Source: Eucalyptus grandis (taxonomy: Eukaryota; Streptophyta; Magnoliopsida; Myrtales; Myrtaceae). From it: a DNA stretch of 64,000 bases. Positions 34,287-46,712 of the stretch are shown here, piece by piece. The DNA lies in the NCBI RefSeq assembly GCF_016545825.1, contig NC_052621.1, forward strand, positions 7,340,199 to 7,404,198, in the 5' to 3' direction. The position numbers and the translations under genes are program-made. The notes under the pieces were generated by a model that saw only the letters and a program-made list of their open reading frames with translations, was not told where the DNA came from and made no database searches. The first letter of the stretch is position 1. Each line of letters begins with the position of its first letter.

Positions 34287-35268
34287 TTACGCCTTTATGT
34301 TTGTGACTAATGTGTTATCATAATGAGCTGAAGTCTGATTGGTAAGGAATTGCAATTGCTGCTGTAGATCTGAAATCCGCGAATGGGCCTTAGAAAACCG
34401 TTGTTTACTCCATTTATCAAGAGCCAAGCTGACCCTTTTTAATTTGAATGGCAGGTCTTGAGCAACCTGCTTTGCTGAGGTCCAAGTATGCTCTATAATG
34501 TTCCGACAAGCCTGGTCCTGTAACCAGTATGCTTCAAAGACAAAAGGTTTGTGTAGTCGACCCTTCTTCTGTTCGGTAGTCAACAGCAAAGGACCATGAT
34601 CTGAACCCACTGCAGGTAAAGCATAAACCTCAGCCTCATGGAAAGCAAGCCTCCAGTTCAGGTCGCACAGCACTCTATCCAGCCGTTCCTTCACCAAGTC
34701 ATCTCCCTGGCGGTTGTTCATCCAGGTAAAGGCACAACCTTTGCTATGTAAATCCATAAAGGAACAGTCATGTAGTAAGTCTCTGAAAGATTGCATGCGA
34801 ATTGAATTTGCTGGTCGTCTGCCCACTTTCTCCCAATGGTAGAGAATGTCATTAAAGTCTCCAATACAAACCCAAGGTAGAGAATTAGAGGAAGCCATGT
34901 GTCTAAGGACCATCCATAAAAGTTGTCGAGAATGAAATTCTGCCGGTGCGTGTAGACATGTGAGCCGCATTGGTATGCCCGTTCTAGAATCTGTGCATAT
35001 AGTGTCAAAGTAGTTAATGGTAGATTGTTCCACATGTAAAGAGATATGAGACTTCCAAAACAGTGCAAGTCCTCCCGACAAGCCTACTGGATTAATTAGC
35101 GAGAGTTTGGGAACTTAAGGCGACACTTTGAAGTCTAGTCAGCAATTCACCTTATTCTTCGTCTCCATCAAAAAGATCAAATCGGGCTGTTCTTTAGCCA
35201 CTAGGGCTGAAGTGCTTGAACTGTCGAGGTCGAGCCCGATCACGACAGTTCCAACTTATGAGTTTCAT
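34287..35268 (-). pseudogene. LINE ORF2 endonuclease domain
   Basis: The N-terminal part of ORF2 in the LINE at 31144-36243. The ORF2 start MKLISWNCR lies at 35268. A frame break near 35090-35200 separates it from the long open stretch 34287-35081. The exonuclease-endonuclease-phosphatase fold shows the GDFND and SDHGPL catalytic motifs, so this domain is better preserved than the reverse transcriptase. Confidence 0.85.
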
Positions 35269-36152
35269 TGTGGTACTGGTGGCTTTTTAGGGTAAGCCAC
35301 CTCAACCCATTTGCTGCCTTCATCAGCCGAGAAAACAGGAGTTTCCAAGAGGGAAGTCTCATCTAGGCCTTCATAAGAATACTGGTGTGTCTCATATGGT
35401 GTATACCGCTTAAGCTTCTTGGCTATACCAGCTTTTGTTGAATGTCGTGGATGCTTCTGTTTCTTGACAATTACAGATTCCCCTGTCTGATTTATTATTG
35501 CCTTCTGCTGAATAGGTAAAGAAAGCATTGTTACACTTGTAGGAAGCATCAAAGAATCTTACGGGGAGGATTTGCTGAAGCGGTGCTACGGGAGGTTGAA
35601 CGGATGACTTTGAGCCTCCTTGATCCAAAGCGGGGACGAGTAACTAATCTTTGTGCTTGGAGAGGGTAACAATGAAGCACATGTCGGAAGGTGATGCCTT
35701 GAAGGTGCTGCCACGGTTTGGAGAACCGCAGGTATTGTGTTTTCTTTGTGATCCACTTGTTTCCAAATTAGGAGTAGTTGGAAATGCTGTCTGTTTGCCT
35801 TTCATCTTTGATGAGACGGAGTTTATCTTGCTGTTGGAGGTATGTCCGAATGGTATGTCTCTGGGATCAAGCAGCTGGTGTGTTTTGAGTTGCTCAGCAG
35901 GAGGGGGATGGGGTATAACTGATTCAGAATGTGGTCTTGCAGATGTGCCTTCGACAGGGGGTAATGCGGGGACCGTAGTGATCATGAAGGGAGGAGTTTC
36001 GGGAATAACTTTTACAGTAGCCGAGAGATAACCTGTTTCCCATAAAAGGTCAGCCAGTAGGGACTAAATTCTTTAACTTATGCCTTCAACCATTGGCCAA
36101 AGGACATTTTTTCCTTGCCTTCCATTTTTGCGTCGGTAAAAGGTATTTCTTG

Positions 36153-36194
36153 ACAATGCATAGCATAATGGCCTAGTCGACCACAGGAATAGCA
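36153..36194 (-). pseudogene. LINE ORF1 CCHC zinc knuckle
   Basis: Reads CYSCGRLGHYAMHC on the minus strand, an exact CX2CX4HX4C zinc knuckle as found in ORF1 proteins of plant L1 elements. A TAG, probably from TGG, lies eight codons upstream of the first cysteine. The rest of ORF1 upstream is missing. Confidence 0.8.
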
Positions 36195-36243
36195 AAAGTG
36201 AGAGAGCCGGAATTGCTATTCAATATCTCTATGGGGAAAAGAA

Positions 36244-36960
36244 GTGCCAAAAATGATTAAAAATCATTTTTGTTTATTAAGTTTATTAACAATGAATAAT
36301 AATGAAAGGACTTCTTTTTTTTCGAATAAGACATATCAAATTGATGGTAATATACAATACAATTTAATCAATATCCAATTCGCTTCTGATCTCGATAAAG
36401 CTACCCAGAATCAATTGGCAAGAGGTCAACGATTACGTGAATTGCTTAAACAATCCCAAGCAGCCCCTCTCACGGTGGAAGAACAGATAATGACTATTTA
36501 TACGGGAACGAATGGTTATCTTGATTCATTAGAAATTGGACAGGTAAGGAAATTTCTCGTTGAGTTACGTACTTACGTAAAAAACGAATAAACCTCAATT
36601 CCAAGAAATTATATCTTCTACTAAAACATTTACTGAGGAAGCGAAGCCCTTTTAAAAGAAGCTATCCGAGGAACAGAAGGAACGCTTTCTACTTCGGGAA
36701 CAAGGATAGTAGAAATAAATAAATTGATCACTCTTCATCTTTGCGTATTAATTTAATCGGTACAATGAGATGATCATCTTAGGGTGATCTTTCTTTCATT
36801 TTTTCAAAATGAATTTTATCATCCCGGAGATATCAAAAGAAAAAAGGGGTTTGCCTATTCTGTCCAAAAAAAAAGAGGAGAATGCACATTTCCTTGAGAC
36901 AATTCACAAATAACTGTTTTATGTTTTTGAGCACGCATAGAGCCTTTGATTATGTCTCGA
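36244..36960 (+). pseudogene. atpA: Nuclear plastid DNA: atpA 3' fragment
   Basis: Bases about 36386-36708 match the C-terminal part of the plastid ATP synthase CF1 alpha subunit: [18 protein letters not shown], then [16 protein letters not shown] and [13 protein letters not shown]. An extra A in the run at about 36579 shifts the frame; [15 protein letters not shown] continues in another frame. A second slip near 36668 precedes the normal ERFLL..EQ end. This is therefore not a working gene but a NUPT that has drifted. The following ~250 bases look like plastid intergenic sequence. The 140 bases before the match (36244-36385) are not contiguous atpA; they may come from another plastid segment joined before or during integration. 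Confidence 0.85.
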
Positions 36961-37552
36961 CGAAAATCTGATTGTTGTGAACGATTTCTTATACAAGAAC
37001 GGATATCACCATCGGATATTCAGCTGCAGTTTGATTTTAAGAGCAGGAACAGTTATCGGGAGAGGCTGGCCGCTGACGGATTATACTGAGTGCAAGATTT
37101 TTTTTCTTGACTCAAGATATTTTTTGTTTACTTTCAGTCAATTTATTTGCATGTTTTTCCTTGCACGACTAGGTTACTAAGTTTACACAGTTTGGACTCT
37201 CCAAAGCTCATACCTATTTCTACTTTCAGTTCAATTTTAACATGCAAATTAATTTATTGAGGAGACGCCATTAATCTATTATTGGTGTGTTGATTATAAA
37301 CTCAAGCGAAGTGTGGGAACATATTTTACTTTTACAAACTAGAGATTTAATAGATTTTTGGACTTAATTACGCCCTTTTAGTATCTTTTCTATATTCTAA
37401 AAAAAAATACTTGTGACCTAGCCACTAATATATGAAAGATGATCGGGTGGGTACAAAACTAATAAAATAACACTCAATAAACAAAGCATCGAATACATAA
37501 ATTTCTAGAAATGAAGCAAAAATTCAAACAACTTGGGTTACTTGGGCTACTT
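36961..37552. other. Intergenic, origin unclear
   Basis: A short frame from 36954 ([15 protein letters not shown]) looks plastid-like in style but is not recognised. The rest is AT-rich with no gene. Confidence 0.35.
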
Positions 37553-38166
37553 GGGCTGCACATGACAACTCTTACGTTCGGGAAGAGTTTTTTTTTTTTT
37601 TTTTTTTTCAGAAATAATTCTTTTCTATTTTTGTTCCGAGGAACAATTTCTAAGTAAAAGAACATGTTTGGTAACTACACAAAATTTCTACTCTTAGAAT
37701 AGAAAAAAAAATAGAAATGCGTTTGGTAACGCAACAATTTCTTTTTTGTATTTATTCATTTTTTATTCTTACTTACGGATCACTGCCGCTGCCGGTCGCC
37801 TATCGCTGTCGGGCGACCGGTGGCGGCCGCAGCGACAGGTGACCAGGGGCGGCTGTGGCCGGCGGTTGGCGAACGGCGGCAAGCGACCGGCGGTGGCGGC
37901 GGCCAGCGGTGGGCGGTGGCTTCGGGCGGTTGACAGTGGCCGCAGCAAGAAAAAAGAAATAAAATAAAAGATAAACAAGAAAATTATCTTATTTCTAGAA
38001 ATTGTTCACGGGAACAAGAAGCAATTTTTTTGCTTCTCAAAACTATTACCGGGAACAAAAATTTAGAGAAATTGTTCACGGAACAAATGTTTTACCAAAC
38101 AAGTTTTTGTTCCGAGAAACAAAAGAACATAAATTGGGAGAAACAGAAGCGTTACCATATGCTACC
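37553..38166. mobile_element. PIF/Harbinger-like MITE (no clear target duplication)
   Basis: It begins GGGCTGCACATGACAAC and ends in the complement of GGTAGCATATGGTAACGC. It has GGAACA-rich shells and a GC-rich core (about 37790-37940) dominated by GGCGG words. The flanks read CTT and TTG rather than a clean TAA pair, so the ends are approximate. Confidence 0.65.
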
Positions 38167-41100
38167 TTGATTTCTTAGGTATAAGCACTAATATTCTATA
38201 CCTACCCTAACCGTGATTTTACTAACTAGTTAACAATTCTAATCAATTCTTCTTCTTTTTTATATTATATATTCCTCTTTATTTATGAAGAATAATTATA
38301 TGAAATTCTAATCTAGGTTTTGCATGCATGATTTATTACTTTGATGGCAAGTGACATGGCCTGATTCTAATAAAGGGCAAAAATTAATATAAACTATTCT
38401 ACTATGACATGTAATATAAATTAAATGACCTTGAACATGCAATTACTAAAAGACATGGCGTATATGACGTGGCGGGGATGGTGATATGTCAATGATATGA
38501 TAATGATGTGGCGTTCATGACATGACACATAATGATGATGTGGCAACATGAATGGCATTGATGACATGGCACATATAGGTGGCGTGGCATATGACATAAT
38601 ATGTGACATGGCATAATGTGGCAATATGACATAGCAAATAGGGATACACGTGTGATGCAACTAAATCGTGCACATGTTATTTTTTTTATACTAAAATTCA
38701 AAATAAATAATAAAAAGAAACTATGTAAAGTGAAGGATTATTTAACTGAAATTAGTAAAAAATTAAATTAAATCCTATTCTAACTGGGAATCTTATCTTC
38801 ACTTGCTAGATATTATCTAAATATGCAATCCTATCTAGAAAACTATCGTAATCGATCATGCAATGCAATCTTTAAATCAAGAAAATTAGAGAAGCGATAA
38901 GATAAGCTCAAACCAATCGAATATATCCACCAATCTCAAAATTGGAGAGAAATAAACAGACAACTCGATCTTAATGCCTAAAGATCGAATTACTGATTTC
39001 ATGCAATCCATAACACAATCTTAATGCCCAAAGATCGAATTATCGTCCCTGCGCAGACTTCGGAATCGGAAATTTTTGGATGTGATATGCCTAAAAAATC
39101 TCAAAATAACCAAGTTAGATCACAATAATATCAAATTAGGCAATAAAATATCGCATTCAAATTTGGACCGGATAATTACCTGATTCGAATATTCGTTTCT
39201 GAAACAAGGACGGTGGATCATGGGAGTCGGCGGTTGGTTCACAGTGGTCGGCGGCAGGGCGTCTGTAGATGGGAACTCTCGGTGGCAAGTCACGATGGGG
39301 CCAAGATGTCAGTGTTCATAGCAGAGACCGGTAGTGAGGGACAACAGCTTCGTCGCGAGGGCAGCAAGTTCGGTTTGTGCTACTGGTATGGCTCGACGAG
39401 CAGGTGGCGGCGTCGCGGAAGTGTAGGGTTTGTGACTAGCCAACGGTGTAGGCGACGGCAAGAGCAATGGGAATTGGTTGATTCGTCGTCAAGCAACTTC
39501 GCGACTGGTTTGATGTGATCACGATGGAGATGCATCGATGCAAGCTCAAGATAGTGCAGACTCGTGGTGCAGGTTGGCGCGGGAGGTCTGCTTCGCCGTG
39601 GCTCAGCAGAGGATGTGGTGGATCGATCAACAGGTTGTGGTGCAGCTGGCGGGCAAATTGCTAGGGAAGTTGCGTCTTGGCTAGGTAGTATTGTTTGTTT
39701 GTTTGTAAAACAAACAAAATGTATTTTTCATTGTCCCCCATATGAAAGTTGAGAGGAAATGGGTTAGAGCCTTTTCTAATGTGTTCAAAGAACAAGGTTA
39801 AGGTGTGGATTAAACCTTCAAGCATGCAGGTGTGCGATTATTAGATGTATTTTGCATTTGGCACGCTTGTGCTCCCGCCATTTAATTAACATTAACCTCT
39901 TTATCTTTATTTTTAATTTTATTTCATATGATTATCTTGTTAACCTATTAGTCGAAAGATTGTATTTGTTCATTCAATGTTTTTAGAAATTACGAAATTC
40001 AAAATTTATTTTATTAAAAAAATTATTATTTTTAATTATTTTATTTTTAAATTTTATGTGTATTTTCAAGATAACCTTTGAAATTATACTTGTTTAGTTT
40101 GAAACATTTTCCGAGGGTTGCATTTGTTTACTTCACAATCTTTCCTAAATAGTTGCATTTGTTCAATTTGCAATCTTTCTCGAAAAGTTGCATATGTTAT
40201 TTAAGACCATACATATGCCACTTTTTGGTATGAGTGAGAATCAAGTCAGTTTCGAGTCGTTTTTTCTAAACTACAACAATCATTTTAAGCGTTTCTTAAA
40301 GGGAACCTAGAGAAATAGTAAAATTACTACCTAGTATTCTTAATCGAGATTTTATTGTATTTTGGAGAAAATTTGTTGTAACCATTAGCCACATTATGGG
40401 GGTAAATAAATTTTTAAAGAGAGTGATATCACATCTTGAAGTCTGACTTGATTATTCTATCCAATTCGAAGACATATTTTCCAACCGGCAATAAGGCTGG
40501 TCTTGAGGCTGTTGCTTCTTTGAAGGAGACTACAGCATGGTTGGGAGAAAATGGTGTAGTGTTTGGCGAGCAATGGTGGTGCAGCAAGGAGAGCGTGGCC
40601 GAGAGGGGATTTGGCTATAAACTATTCTCTTTGTTTAGACTATATGATTTAATTAAGTTTATCCGCAGTTGGTCCAATTTAAATGCAAACTATATGGACT
40701 TAATCAAATTTCTACTAATACAAATGCTCCTAATAATCATATACAATTTAATTTTTTTTTAGGCCGAGAATAATCCCTAATTTTTTATGCAATTAATACT
40801 TAAATGGTTTGACAAAATTTAGATGTCAACAGTTTCATGTTGTTGACAAACTATGGTCATACTTTGTAGCGAATCAATAAGCCAAGTTTATGTTCTTTTG
40901 TTGGTTGGAATTGTCCGTCAATTAAGTATAAGGATTGCAGTGTATCTTCCAATATTGTTAACGCAGTTTGTTATTCAATGTTGCTTGGTCGATAGTTACT
41001 GTTGACAATTTTTAGCAAACAAACATGAGCTGATTTCTCAAACTCTAATACAGTTTTTCATTTGTAGCCAAGATTTTTTATTTTTTTATTTTTTGTTTTT

Positions 41101-42047
41101 ATTTTTATTTTATAACCAATGTTTATGAGGCGCCAAACGGTAAGAAAACGAGGGAAAGTTATTTGCTGGTTAATTTCCATCAAAGCAAGCATATCCTTGA
41201 GTTTTTTGTTAATACATGGGGGCACAAGGGTAGAGACCCGACTATACTTCACAAAATCCTTGAACTGGTCAAGTCACATCGTGATTTAGAGCAGGTCACA
41301 TATAATTGGTTGGATCAACATAGGTAACTTTAAATTCTCGAACCAGATTTCCTCACAAATCCTACAACTGTGCCGACACCGATAGTGCAATGTATTGTCC
41401 CTGATTGTCGGATCTATTTACATAATCAAGAGTGCAGACCGACTATTATTTCCCTAAAGAAAGAACAGTTTTTCTATTTCATGCGATATATAAAACCTGA
41501 CTAGATTACAACATGAGGTTTCATCTTGAAACAAAAGCCTCCACCAGTAAAACTTTTAAGGGGAGATGCTAAATGCGTTGACTCGTGTGAGCCTGAGAAG
41601 GGTTTGTCCAGTTTTTCTGCATCAGCTCGGGAAATTAAACAAAGACATAGCAGTGGAATCAGGCTCTTCCGTTGTCCCCTCCCTTCTTCCTCGAACTTGC
41701 AGTTTCAGATAACCTTTCCACATGATGCGCTCGTGGAAGACAGCAAGAAGAAACGCCCACCGCGCATTGAGACCGGTGGGGACAGCCAGCGACCCGTTCA
41801 TTGGGGGACTAAGCAGGCGGATCTGTGGGCAACGAGTCGCACGGTACCTCCATCGAACCTCTTCCTTTCACAGCTGAAAAAGACGTCAGCTAATTAGGTT
41901 TCAGCTTCCATAGTAGCTCGTGCATTTACTCAGAAAGAGAGGACTCGCATGCTTTCCACGGAAACCACCATTGACCCTCTTCCTCCTACAGCTAAAAAAG
42001 ATGACAGCGTTGGAAAGATTTAGGGATTTTTCCAAGATAATTTTATA
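38167..42047. other. Intergenic with assorted short repeats
   Basis: It contains an ATGACATGGCA-type array (see separate entry), a ~60-base-spaced pair of CTTAATGCCYAAAGATCGAATTA (about 38960 and 39020), and a moderately GC-rich patch at 39200-39660 without a credible gene. An imperfect ~116-base tandem duplication around 41850-42010 contains CTCTTCC..ACAGCT..AAAAAGA. The open frame 41526-41897 has no recognised domain. Confidence 0.45.
38450..38645. repeat. Degenerate ATGACATGGCA-type repeat tract
   Basis: Over about 195 bases the word ACATGGC, ATGTGGC or ACGTGGC recurs more than ten times, interspersed with ATGAT. Spacing is irregular, so it is a degenerate simple-sequence tract rather than a clean satellite. 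Antisense open frames through it are compositional. Confidence 0.65.
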
Positions 42048-43006
42048 TGTTAGAGATAATTATGATATTTTTATTGATTATCTATATCTCTCAAGATTGC
42101 ATGTACATTACACGTATATCTCCATTTGATTGTGCATATCTAATCAAACTTATAAATAGACTGATATATTCTTTATTAACATATATTGAAAATTTTTACA
42201 TTCCTCTATTTCGCTTTATTATTCTTGACTTGGTACCATAGTTACCAATATTGAGGAAACCTTAAATGCATGGTGTGCACCTTGAGAACCGGAGTTACAA
42301 CCCAAATAAATCCATCCCTACCGCTCAACAAGTTTCGCACTATATGCACAAGTCTCATCTAACAAAACATCTAATTGAGTGCATTTCATGATGGTTGTGT
42401 TTTGACTCAAATCACACTGGTTGTGTCGCCTAACTGATCCTTTTTTATAGAAGTGATTTTTCTTTCAATATACCTGTATAGGTCGCATCACTCAATAACT
42501 ATTTTCTTAATCTTGCCATATAGGCCACTTGACGTTATGATGCCAGCTGTATAGGCTACATCGCTCAGTTACTGTTAACTATATTAGTCACTTGTTGTTT
42601 CCCCTCCAATTCTTACCTTTCTCTTGTCGAGAAGCCAAAAACACCACCAAACTTACTGCCCTCAAACTAGCAAGATCAGGAAGTTTCGCCATGAACAATG
42701 GTTGGATGCCGCCTCATTTGCCATGTCTCAATCGCTGGACACTATTTAGACTTGTACACAAACTCAAGTTGACTTCTGTACAATTGAGTGGGTTGTTAGA
42801 GATAATTAGGGATTCTTCTATAATACTATTCTATGTTAGTTATCCTTATATCTCAAGATTGTATATATCTCTTTGATTATGCATATCTTGATTGAGATAC
42901 TATTTTAGAATAGTTATCTAATATAGACCAATATAGTCTTCATTAATACACATCGAAGTAAGCATAAATTTCCATATTCCTTTTTTCCATATTATTATTC
43001 TTAACT
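42048..43006 (+). mobile_element. Small non-autonomous LTR element
   Basis: Two related direct repeats, 42048-42230 and 42794-43006, both begin TGTTAGAGATAATTA and end TTATTATTCTT. They enclose 563 bases with no polyprotein. A primer-binding-like TGGTACCATAG follows the first repeat at 42231, resembling the initiator-Met site. The LTRs resemble the 182-bp LTR of the Copia element at 53620, sharing GATTATGCATATC and AATAGACT, so the Copia family may have mobilised it. No target duplication was found; the two LTRs are clearly diverged, so insertion is old. Confidence 0.65.
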
Positions 43007-43339
43007 ATCAGCTTTTAGCTTCCACTGTGCCTCTGCATTCACTCAGAAAGAGAGGAGGACTCTCATGGCTTCCATGGAATTACTTGAAGTGTAGAATGAG
43101 GGGTTAAAGCTTTAAATCCTCGATCGTGATCTATTCTGATAACAGGCTAATCCCATATCAGATGAAAGAATGACTCGCGAGCTACTCCGTAAGTAGAAAC
43201 CAATCTCAACTATCAAGCTCTCCGGAGCGTTGAAACAGATCAAAGTTCAACTCCCTGAGAGTGCAAACCCAGACAACAAGGGTGTTATTTCTGAAATCTT
43301 GAGCTTGATCCCTGGAGTAGCATGCATTGCTACTCAGCA

Positions 43340-43358
43340 TCACAGATATCCTTAGCTT
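43340..43358. repeat. LINE target-site duplication, 3' side
   Basis: TCACAGATATCCTTAGCTT, identical to 46713-46731. It directly precedes the T run that marks the poly(A) end of the minus-strand LINE. Confidence 0.93.
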
Positions 43359-46300
43359 TTTTTTTTTGGTCAAAACAGCTCCATTTCATTTCATTTCAAG
43401 TAGGTACAGTAGAAAACGAGCCCAACTGGGCTTCAGAACAAAGAACATCGAACAACGGTTTGGGTGGGCTTGAGACCCAGTTCGGAGGGAGGGACTGATC
43501 TAGTTGGGCTTTAACGACCCAATCCGCTACTTTGTTTTGTTCTCTAAAACAGTGGGTTAAGCTTAAATAAGGCAAAGAGTTAATTGAGGCCCGGCCCATC
43601 TTGATTTGTTCAGAGATTTCCCATGAAGCTTGACTCTCCCCCAACAGTGCTTGAACTAAAGTAAGGCAGTCAGACTCAAGAGTTGTACTTGCACTTTTCC
43701 CTTTTTCTTCTCCCATTCGTGCACGAACTCCACCCCCTCCAACAGAGCTAGGGTTTCTGCTTGAAGTGCAGATTGCACTCTCACGTGGCGCGCAAATCCT
43801 CCGAGTAAAGATCCAGCGGCATCCCTGCATACACCAGCAATTGCGCCTATTGTTGTGCCCACTCGGAACGCGCCATCAACGTTGATTTTCAGCGATTTCG
43901 GGCGGGGGGATGCCATTGGGATGACGAGTACAGTCTCTCTCCAACCCTTTTTCTGATTTGAGTTCCAAATGCTGAAATTTTTGTGCTTTGCGAGTGTTTC
44001 GTGACTACTCCACGCGGATCCGGTGTCTTCTTTCGAAAGATGGCCTCGTTCCTCTCTTTCCATACAAACCAGAGCGTCTCGACAACTAGTTCGAGGGAAG
44101 GTGCTTCTGGTAAGTCGCTCTTGTGATGAAGGAGCCACCAATCTATGCTTGTTAGTCCCTTGCTCTGAATTCGGATGCTGATTCGTGGATCCAACCACAC
44201 TTTAGTTGTCCAGGGGCAAAGCAAAAACAAGTGCTCTGCTGATTCGGGCTTCATATTGCACAGCGGCATGTCGGATCGGGTATGATCTTCCGTCTGAATA
44301 AATTCTCCTTCGTGGGGAGGGCGTTTTGACATAAAGTCCATATAAAGACTTTGATTTTGGTAAGGTCTGCATACTCCATATCTTGCACCATAGCGCTCGA
44401 GGCTTTTGATATGATGGTGATGCTTCGTTGAGTGATGGGTTGATACCGGCTTTCCTTAATTGATTATACCCACTCTTCACCGAATAGTTGCACGATATTG
44501 TTTCTGTCCAAATAAGTTTGTCTTTTCGCTTGAGGACGCGATAGGAATTGCCAATATTTCATTTGCAATTCTGTCTTGAACGTGTTCTGTACTATGTCTT
44601 CTTTCCATGAGAGAGTCGCATGTCGATTAGCTCGGTTACACGCTTAGGTTCTTCTCGATTTGCTGGTCCTATAAGTGTACCCAGCTTCAACCATTTATCT
44701 TCACGTATTCTAATGGATTGTCCATCCCCCACTGCCCATTGAACCGAATCTGATATGGCATCCCTCCCAACTAGTAAGCTTTTCCATCCCCACGAGGATC
44801 GTTGCCCCTCCCTTGCATGCCAGAAGTCGGAATTGGGAAAATATAACCCTTTAAAGAGCTGACTCCATAGTGTGGGAGGATTGTCGACCATTCGCCATGC
44901 TTGCTTGCCTAGCATGGCCTTGTTAAAAGTAATTAGATCTTTGAAACCCATCCCTCCATTATCTTTTCTCATCTTCATTACATTCCAGCTTTTCCAGTGA
45001 ATGCCAGCTTTCGCTTCATTGTTTTTCCACCAAAAGGAAGCGATCTTTTGTTCAATAGCTTTACAAATAGATATCGGGATTTTAAATATGGACATTGCAT
45101 ATTGTGGCAAGGCCTGAACCACTGCTTTCAACAGGATTTCCTTTCCAGCTTTTGACAGCAAATTTTCCTTCCATCCTTCTAACTTCATATTTACCCGAGC
45201 CAAAATCCATGCAAACATCTGTTTTTTTGAACTACCCCAATCAGAAGGGATGCCCAAATATTTTCCAGTTTTCTCAATCTCTGGGACTCTCATCTCCCTT
45301 GCCATATTTCTTCTTAGACTCTAAGGGCAGCCCGTGCTGAAAAGGATCCCTGATTTGTTCAGATTCACAGCTTGTCCACTTGCTACACAATATTGATTTA
45401 GCACCTTAGCTAGATTTTGGCATTCACTAATTTTTCCATCCAAAAAGAAAATCGAGTCATCTGCAAACAATAGATGAGATAATGTGGGGCAATTTCTGTT
45501 CAGCTTAATGCCTTTTAATCTCCCTTCCTCAACTGCTTTTTTCATCAAAAAAGATAAGACATTTGCAACAAGTATGAACAAGTAAGGGGATAGAGGGTCT
45601 CCTTGTCTAATACCTCGAGTTGGTTGAAAATAAGGTAGAGATTCTCCATTGAATTTCACACTGAAAGATACAGTAGTCACACATTGCATGATCCATGATA
45701 CCCATTTAGTGTTAAACCCCATCTTCAGCATACAAGCTTCTAAGAAATCCCATTCAACTCTGTCATAAGCCTTCTTCATGTCTAGTTTTAGCACGGACCC
45801 TGGAACTTCTTCTTTCTTTTCCTGATTCTAAGTTGGTGGAGAACCTCTTGAACTATGAGAATGTTGTCTTGTATTTGTCTTCCACTCACAAAAGCGCTTT
45901 GTTCTATTTCAATTAGCTGAGGTAGCCATATTTTCAGTCGATTTGCCAGCACCTTCGAAATGATTTTATAAGTAAAGTTGCAAAGACTAATCGGCCGAAA
46001 TTGATCTAATTTTCCTGGATTTGGAGTTTTAGGGACAAGTGTGATTTGAGTTCTATTCAGAGTTGGATCGAGGTATCCTTTCTCCATGAAGTCCTCTACC
46101 ATTTCCAGAATATCTGTTTGAATGTCGTTCCAATGATGTTGATAAAACTGACCATTCATACCATCTGGTCCTGGGGCTTTGATTGCACCGAGTTGAAAGA
46201 CAGCTTCTTTGACTTCCTGTAGTGTAATTTTAGCTATTAGAGCTGTATTCATTTCATCATTCACCACAGTAGGGCATTGATCAATGATGGGTTGGAAATT

Positions 46301-46712
46301 GCGAGGTCCAACTGAGCTGTATAATTCTGTAAAGAAAGCAATAGTTTCCTCTTTCAGTCTTCCCTCATCCTTGCTCCACTCACCATCTGAAACTTGAAGC
46401 ATGGATATTCTATTTCTTTGTCTGCGCTGAATCGTAGTAGCATGAAAGTATTTAGTATTCCTATCCCCCCATTTTAACCAGGTAATTCTCGATCTCATCC
46501 CCCAAAACTGTTCTTCTTGCTTCCATAACAGCTCAATATTTTCTTTTACTTCTTTGACTCTCTTCTGTTTGTGCTCGACCTCTTTGCTATTTGTGATGGA
46601 TTCAAGTTCTCTTTTAAAGACCTGATTTGCCTCTGGGCGTTTGAGAATTTTTTACTCCAAACCTCCAATGATGTCGTGACTTTTTGTAATTTTACCCACC
46701 AACTCAGATTAG
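43359..46712 (-). mobile_element. L1-type LINE, 5'-truncated, perfect target duplication
   Basis: A minus-strand L1-type insertion of about 3.35 kb. It is bounded by identical 19-bp target duplications and ends in a short poly(A). It begins inside ORF2 between endonuclease and reverse transcriptase, as expected for incomplete target-primed reverse transcription. RT motifs are well kept: [44 protein letters not shown] and the catalytic LLFADD. Then follow KYLGIPSDWG, ASFWWKNN, a zf-RVT region (PESAEHLFLLCPW) and an RNase H domain (LKINVDGAFRVG). Damage includes a frameshift near 45790, a stop near 45321, and others after 44592. It belongs to the same broad family as the LINE at 31144 but is clearly younger. 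Confidence 0.93.
43400..44341 (-). pseudogene. LINE ORF2 C-terminus: zf-RVT and RNase H
   Basis: The zinc-binding reverse-transcriptase tail (CNMKPESAEHLFLLCPWTTK) at about 44200-44260 is followed by an RNase H-like domain spread over three frames. These carry INVDGAFRVG, AETLALLEGVEF, ESDCLTLVQALLG and REQNKVADW. The reading frame is broken between these parts, so the domain is not expressed as one protein. Confidence 0.8.

Larger units (their letters stand above)
31144..36243 (-). mobile_element. L1-type LINE, decayed, 5'-truncated in ORF1
   Basis: A non-LTR retrotransposon about 5.1 kb long on the minus strand. Its 3' end is a poly(A) tract (T run at 31144-31159). From 5' to 3' it shows the end of ORF1 with a perfect CCHC zinc knuckle, then ORF2 starting near 35268 (MKLISWNCR). 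ORF2 holds an apurinic-type endonuclease (GDFNDI, ERLDRVL, SDHGPLLL), reverse transcriptase (APGPDGLNGLFYQ, QYRPISLCNYAYKIISKILA, QSAFVGGRQIQDNI), a cysteine-rich zf-RVT segment (MCALCATHMPETLEHLFL), and an RNase H-like remnant (INIDGAF). Several frameshifts break ORF2. The catalytic FADD motif reads FAKM and GDPLSPYLF is scrambled, so the element is dead. No target duplication was found. Its 5' side ends against plastid-derived sequence at about 36244. Confidence 0.9.

Noticed and set aside
36244..36591. A functional 115-residue ATP synthase alpha-like gene
   Set aside because: Only the C-terminal part of plastid atpA is present, fused to unrelated sequence and frameshifted at about 36579.
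41526..41897. 123-codon plus-strand ORF
   Set aside because: No domain recognised and it borders an internal duplication; possibly a decayed gene piece but not supportable.
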